The notes under the pieces: generated by a model
Told to the model about the DNA's origin: nothing
What the model saw: the letters and a program-made list of their open reading frames with translations, nothing else
Database searches by the model: none
Assembly: GCA_019308145.1 (NCBI GenBank)
Contig: JAFDIG010000136.1
Coordinates: 1 to 9,412, forward strand
Reading direction: 5' to 3'
Length of the DNA stretch: 9,412 nucleotides
Source: Deltaproteobacteria bacterium
Lineage (GTDB): Bacteria; Desulfobacterota; JAFDIG01
Program-made: the position numbers and the translations under genes
Shown: piece after piece, positions 7,083 through 9,412 of the stretch
Position numbering within the stretch: position 1 is the stretch's first letter
Layout: each line of letters starts with the position of its first letter

Positions 7083-7691
7083 TTAAGGCTGGTTTTCTCT
7101 TAAAATATAAAATTTTGAGCTTTTTCCTTTGTTTAAATTAATTACCATCCTTTTTATCTCTTTTTTATTAAAGAATTTATTCAAAAACTTGTATTTATCC
7201 ATAAAATTAAAAGCGATTTGATAATTTTTTAATGCTTCATCATAATCTCCTTTTAAATAGAGCTTTTTTGTTTCTATTAGAAATCTTTTGAACTCATTTT
7301 TTATCTTTTCTCTCTCCCGTAAGATCTCTTTATATCTTGCCTGCTCAATCCATTTCCCTTCAAAGAGAATATAACCAGACAAACCTTTGTTGAAATCTGA
7401 ATCAGATAATTTCCGTTTTATCTCTTCAACAATCCTCTCTTTTTTATTAATATCATACATGGAGATCATTGAAGCATATAGTAATGCCCTTTTATAAAAT
7501 TTTTCTGCTATCTTATATTGTTGAGTTAAAACATAATTGTCTGCTTTTTCTTTTAACCCTTCCACAATAATAAGATATTCTTTTTCATATTTTAGTTTGA
7601 TACAAAATATAATCGAAAAGGTTAGTATTAATATTAACAATATTATAATTATAATCTCTAAGATAAAGCTTTTCTTTTTTCTTTTTTTCAT
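7083..7691 (-). CDS. Membrane-anchored protein with TPR-like helices, function unknown
   Basis: 202 residues, last gene of the right-hand operon. The ATG overlaps the TGA of the preceding gene (ATGA) and no Shine-Dalgarno is visible, so it is probably translated by coupling. A Lys/Arg-rich start (MKKRKKK) precedes one strong membrane helix (9-31); the positive-inside rule places the rest on the outer face of the inner membrane. Two stretches look like tetratricopeptide helices: about 46-76 (ADNYVLTQQYKIAEKFYKRA) and about 140-165 (LYLKGDYDEALKNYQIAF). Between them lies GYILFEGKWI (107-115), like the short 'G-x-W' element seen in some secreted bacterial proteins, then a charged probable coiled coil (116-140). 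I do not recognise a named family. Context suggests a scaffold for the lipoprotein and ExbD-like protein; this is inference. Confidence 0.75.
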   Translation of the reverse strand: MKKRKKKSFILEIIIIILLILILTFSIIFCIKLKYEKEYLIIVEGLKEKADNYVLTQQYKIAEKFYKRALLYASMISMYDINKKERIVEEIKRKLSDSDFNKGLSGYILFEGKWIEQARYKEILREREKIKNEFKRFLIETKKLYLKGDYDEALKNYQIAFNFMDKYKFLNKFFNKKEIKRMVINLNKGKSSKFYILRENQP

Positions 7692-8548
7692 ATTATTGAT
7701 TTTAATGCTTTCTTTAAAAATTTATTATATTCTTTTTTATATTTTTCTTTGTTTTTTTGAAAATTATCTAATATATCACTGATTTCTATGATTATATCTT
7801 TATCACATTTTGTATAATCATAACTCTTTATTTTTATTTCATTTATTAATTCAATTAAAAAATGTAAGCTGTTTATTAATGACTCAAAAGAATTGTTTAT
7901 CTCTTCTGTTACATATAGGTAACTCCACTCCATATTCTCTTTTAACCTAACAAAGCTGTTATAAATATTTTCATATGCTCTTATTATATCCTCTTTTTTA
8001 TCAGCTAATAGTTCAAGAGTATTAATTTCTTTTATATCATCTATATATTTTTTGAATAATTTTACAAGTAATTTTGTCTTAACAAGTAAATCATAATGGG
8101 TTTTCGCCCCTTTAAGTATAAATAAGGATGCAAAGGAGTGGTCAACAATTGCAAATATTTTTGAATCATTTTTTATGAAATTATCTATTGGTTTTTTGCT
8201 TCCTGATAATTTTAGATAGTAGATATAATTTAAAAAATATTTTGCATTTTCAAAACATAATATTTCATAATATATGCTTAAATAATAAGCGGATTTTTTA
8301 TCATGGGTTTCATTATAAGATTTACTACAATAGGTAAAACATTTATTTTTTATGATAGGGTCACTAAAATCCTTGCTATTTATATATCTTTCTCCATATT
8401 TATAACAAAGAAGAGGCAGAAGATCCCTTCTGCCATGCTCATAGAGCACCTCGAGCTCTTCTGGCTCCATTTTTTCATATCTTTTATTATCACAAGAAAC
8501 AAAAACGAGAAATAATAACATAATTACGGTTAATACTTTACTGAACAC
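7688..8548 (-). CDS. Putative lipoprotein of unknown function
   Basis: 286 residues using a GTG start at 8548, chosen because GGGAG (8561-8557) lies 8 bases upstream and the product then begins MFSKVLTVIMLLFLVFVSC, a compact lipoprotein signal peptide with Cys19 as the lipidated residue. A TTG at 8563 would add five residues and leave the ribosome site within the gene. Phe at -3 of the lipobox is unusual but tolerated in some phyla. Asp at +2 would mean inner-membrane retention under the E. coli rule, which may not hold here. The mature part is rich in Tyr, Lys, Ile and Asn, looks mostly helical, and has further cysteines encoded in its first third (CYKYG, CFTYCSK, EILCF). No known domain recognised. 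It overlaps the gene before it by 11 bases and the gene after it by 4. Confidence 0.72.
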   Translation of the reverse strand: MFSKVLTVIMLLFLVFVSCDNKRYEKMEPEELEVLYEHGRRDLLPLLCYKYGERYINSKDFSDPIIKNKCFTYCSKSYNETHDKKSAYYLSIYYEILCFENAKYFLNYIYYLKLSGSKKPIDNFIKNDSKIFAIVDHSFASLFILKGAKTHYDLLVKTKLLVKLFKKYIDDIKEINTLELLADKKEDIIRAYENIYNSFVRLKENMEWSYLYVTEEINNSFESLINSLHFLIELINEIKIKSYDYTKCDKDIIIEISDILDNFQKNKEKYKKEYNKFLKKALKSII

Positions 8549-9053
8549 CGATAGTTCTCCCAAATTTACTAAATTTTAATGGTTCTTGTTCCATATATGG
8601 ATACCAGCCAACCTCAAAGTTATGCATCTTTGCAATCTTCACAAACTCATGATAATAATTAAAACCTGATGGCCTAACAAGAAATACAAGATAATAATCA
8701 GATGGATTTAATTTCTTCAATATATGGTAGTAAATAGACTTTTTATTGTAAAAATTGAATTTTTCTCCCTTTTTTATTAATAAATTCTTTTTTTGAACAC
8801 ATATTTCTCCATAATCCTTTTTAATGATCTTATAATATTTCGTATAACCATGATCGGCAGTAATCGGGATAATATAATGATCAACAACCTCTAAGTAAAA
8901 GAAATCCTTTTTTACCTGTTTTTCTATTGGGATAATCATCCCTTCAACCATCATTATTTGCTCTTGTCTAAATATCAATAAGAAAAAGAGAATAATTAAG
9001 ATAAAGACCGCAAAAACGTTTGTTATGATGTCCAGAAATGATCTATCTTCCAT
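8538..9053 (-). CDS. ExbD/TolR-like single-helix protein with RPSG C-terminal domain
   Basis: 171 residues; the ATG shares a base with the preceding stop (TAATG). The N-terminus MEDRSFLDIITN leads straight into one membrane helix (about 7-28). An Asp (Asp8) preceded by a hydrophobic pair at the start of the helix matches the position of the proton-carrying Asp in ExbD, TolR and MotB, and Asn12 follows. The rest (about 30-171) would be periplasmic. It has a strand-like FFYLEVV (51-57) and a C-terminal block YLVFLVRPSG (121-130), then about 18 residues to GWYPY (149-153). The same block recurs in the upstream partial gene, so the two are paralogues. Proteins of this shape often sit beside MotA/TolQ/ExbB genes, from memory of the family. 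A proton-driven envelope role is inferred. Sequence likeness to ExbD is by motif only. Confidence 0.65.
   Translation of the reverse strand: MEDRSFLDIITNVFAVFILIILFFLLIFRQEQIMMVEGMIIPIEKQVKKDFFYLEVVDHYIIPITADHGYTKYYKIIKKDYGEICVQKKNLLIKKGEKFNFYNKKSIYYHILKKLNPSDYYLVFLVRPSGFNYYHEFVKIAKMHNFEVGWYPYMEQEPLKFSKFGRTIGVQ
8557..8561 (-). promoter_or_regulatory. Shine-Dalgarno site deciding the lipoprotein GTG start
   Basis: Minus strand GGGAGAACTATCGGTG places GGGAG 8 bases before GTG at 8548. The site lies inside the 3' end of the ExbD-like gene and within the codons of the alternative TTG start, which argues for GTG. Confidence 0.6.
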
Positions 9054-9412
9054 TATTTATTTCCTATCAATGATATTGAAAAATCCCAATCTTCAGGGAT
9101 CGGCATAAAACCCATTGATAATTTATGTTCCCTTAACAATGGGTCTAACTTTCTCTTAAAGATGCTTACACCACTTGGCCTTATCAAAACAAATATATAG
9201 AATTTATTTTTTAAAAAACGTTTTGTAATAAAATCTTCAAACAGATCCCAGCTCTCTTTAGGAGAGACTTCGTTAAGCCCTTCTATTTCTAAATATTCAC
9301 ACATTTTATTTAGTTCCATTTTTAAATCTTTATTAGGCAAATACTCCTTATTACATACCAATATCCCATACCCTATGGATGAATTTTTATGTTTTTCACA
9401 TATTACAAAGAT
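9053..9412 (-). CDS. RPSG-domain protein, paralogue of the ExbD-like gene, 5'-partial
   Basis: The frame runs open to the right edge (first codons read IFVICEKHK), so the N-terminus is missing; the TTG at 9361 is more likely internal than a start. The visible 119 residues begin with a strand-like IFVICEK, comparable to FFYLEVV of the next gene, then a charged helical part, then YIFVLIRPSG (RPSG encoded at 9170-9181) and, after a 19-residue interval, GFMP. Spacing and sequence match the C-terminal domain of the 171-residue neighbour. Whether a membrane helix exists upstream cannot be seen. The stop TAA overlaps the next ATG by one base, so the two are coupled and probably form a pair in one complex. 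Function not known. Confidence 0.65.
   Translation of the reverse strand: MFVICEKHKNSSIGYGILVCNKEYLPNKDLKMELNKMCEYLEIEGLNEVSPKESWDLFEDFITKRFLKNKFYIFVLIRPSGVSIFKRKLDPLLREHKLSMGFMPIPEDWDFSISLIGNK

Noticed and set aside
8549..8563. TTG at 8563 as the lipoprotein start.
   Set aside because: The ribosome-binding GGGAG overlaps this codon, and the five extra residues (MGELS) weaken the signal peptide; GTG at 8548 fits both.
7083..9412. Right-hand operon as a Zorya-type phage defence system.
   Set aside because: The ExbD-like gene could recall ZorB, but no peptidoglycan-binding OmpA domain, helicase or nuclease gene is visible, and no ZorA is in the window.

Overview
The window is A+T-rich bacterial chromosome with densely packed genes, good Shine-Dalgarno sites (AGGAGG types) and sigma70-like promoters. 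Nothing in it fixes the taxon. A lipoprotein gene next to an ExbD/TolR-like gene suggests a double-membrane (diderm) cell. The mix of families (DUF4405 membrane protein, zinc-ribbon/Yip1 protein, divergent ArgG/ArgH, a 'PKTIDND' phosphofructokinase, ExbD-like genes carrying an RPSG domain) looks like an uncultivated diderm lineage, perhaps of PVC or candidate-phylum type. That placement is a low-confidence inference. No rRNA, tRNA, transposon, CRISPR array or phage gene was seen, and no gene-free stretch exceeds about 120 bases.

Left part, + strand (1-2169). First comes the 3' part of a DUF4405 (cytochrome b-like) membrane protein whose soluble tail is an internally duplicated helical repeat. 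After a 116-base gap with a clear promoter follow two overlapping genes: a zinc-ribbon/Yip1 integral membrane protein and a small DUF2752 membrane protein. They share an ATGA stop/start, so they are probably co-expressed.

Centre, - strand (2207-5594). argG and argH lie 3 bases apart and encode the last two steps of arginine synthesis (citrulline + aspartate to argininosuccinate to arginine + fumarate). Both proteins are recognisable but divergent; ArgH lacks about nine residues next to its HTGRSRND motif. Their promoter overlaps the stop codon of the upstream CDP-alcohol phosphatidyltransferase gene, which points the same way. Divergent from that gene, 81 bases away, is a + strand 6-phosphofructokinase gene (5676-6971) with its own near-consensus promoter.

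Right part, - strand (7083-9412). Four genes overlap by 1, 11 and 4 bases and run into the right edge, so the first is partial and the promoter is outside. In transcription order they are: a protein with an RPSG-type C-terminal domain; an ExbD/TolR-like protein with one N-terminal membrane helix (Asp at its start) and a second copy of the RPSG domain; a lipoprotein of unknown function; and a membrane-anchored protein with TPR-like helices. This block looks like an envelope-spanning system, possibly driven by an ExbB/MotA-type proton channel encoded just upstream, and is the least understood part of the window. It ends convergently with the phosphofructokinase gene, with two A+T-only hairpins in between.
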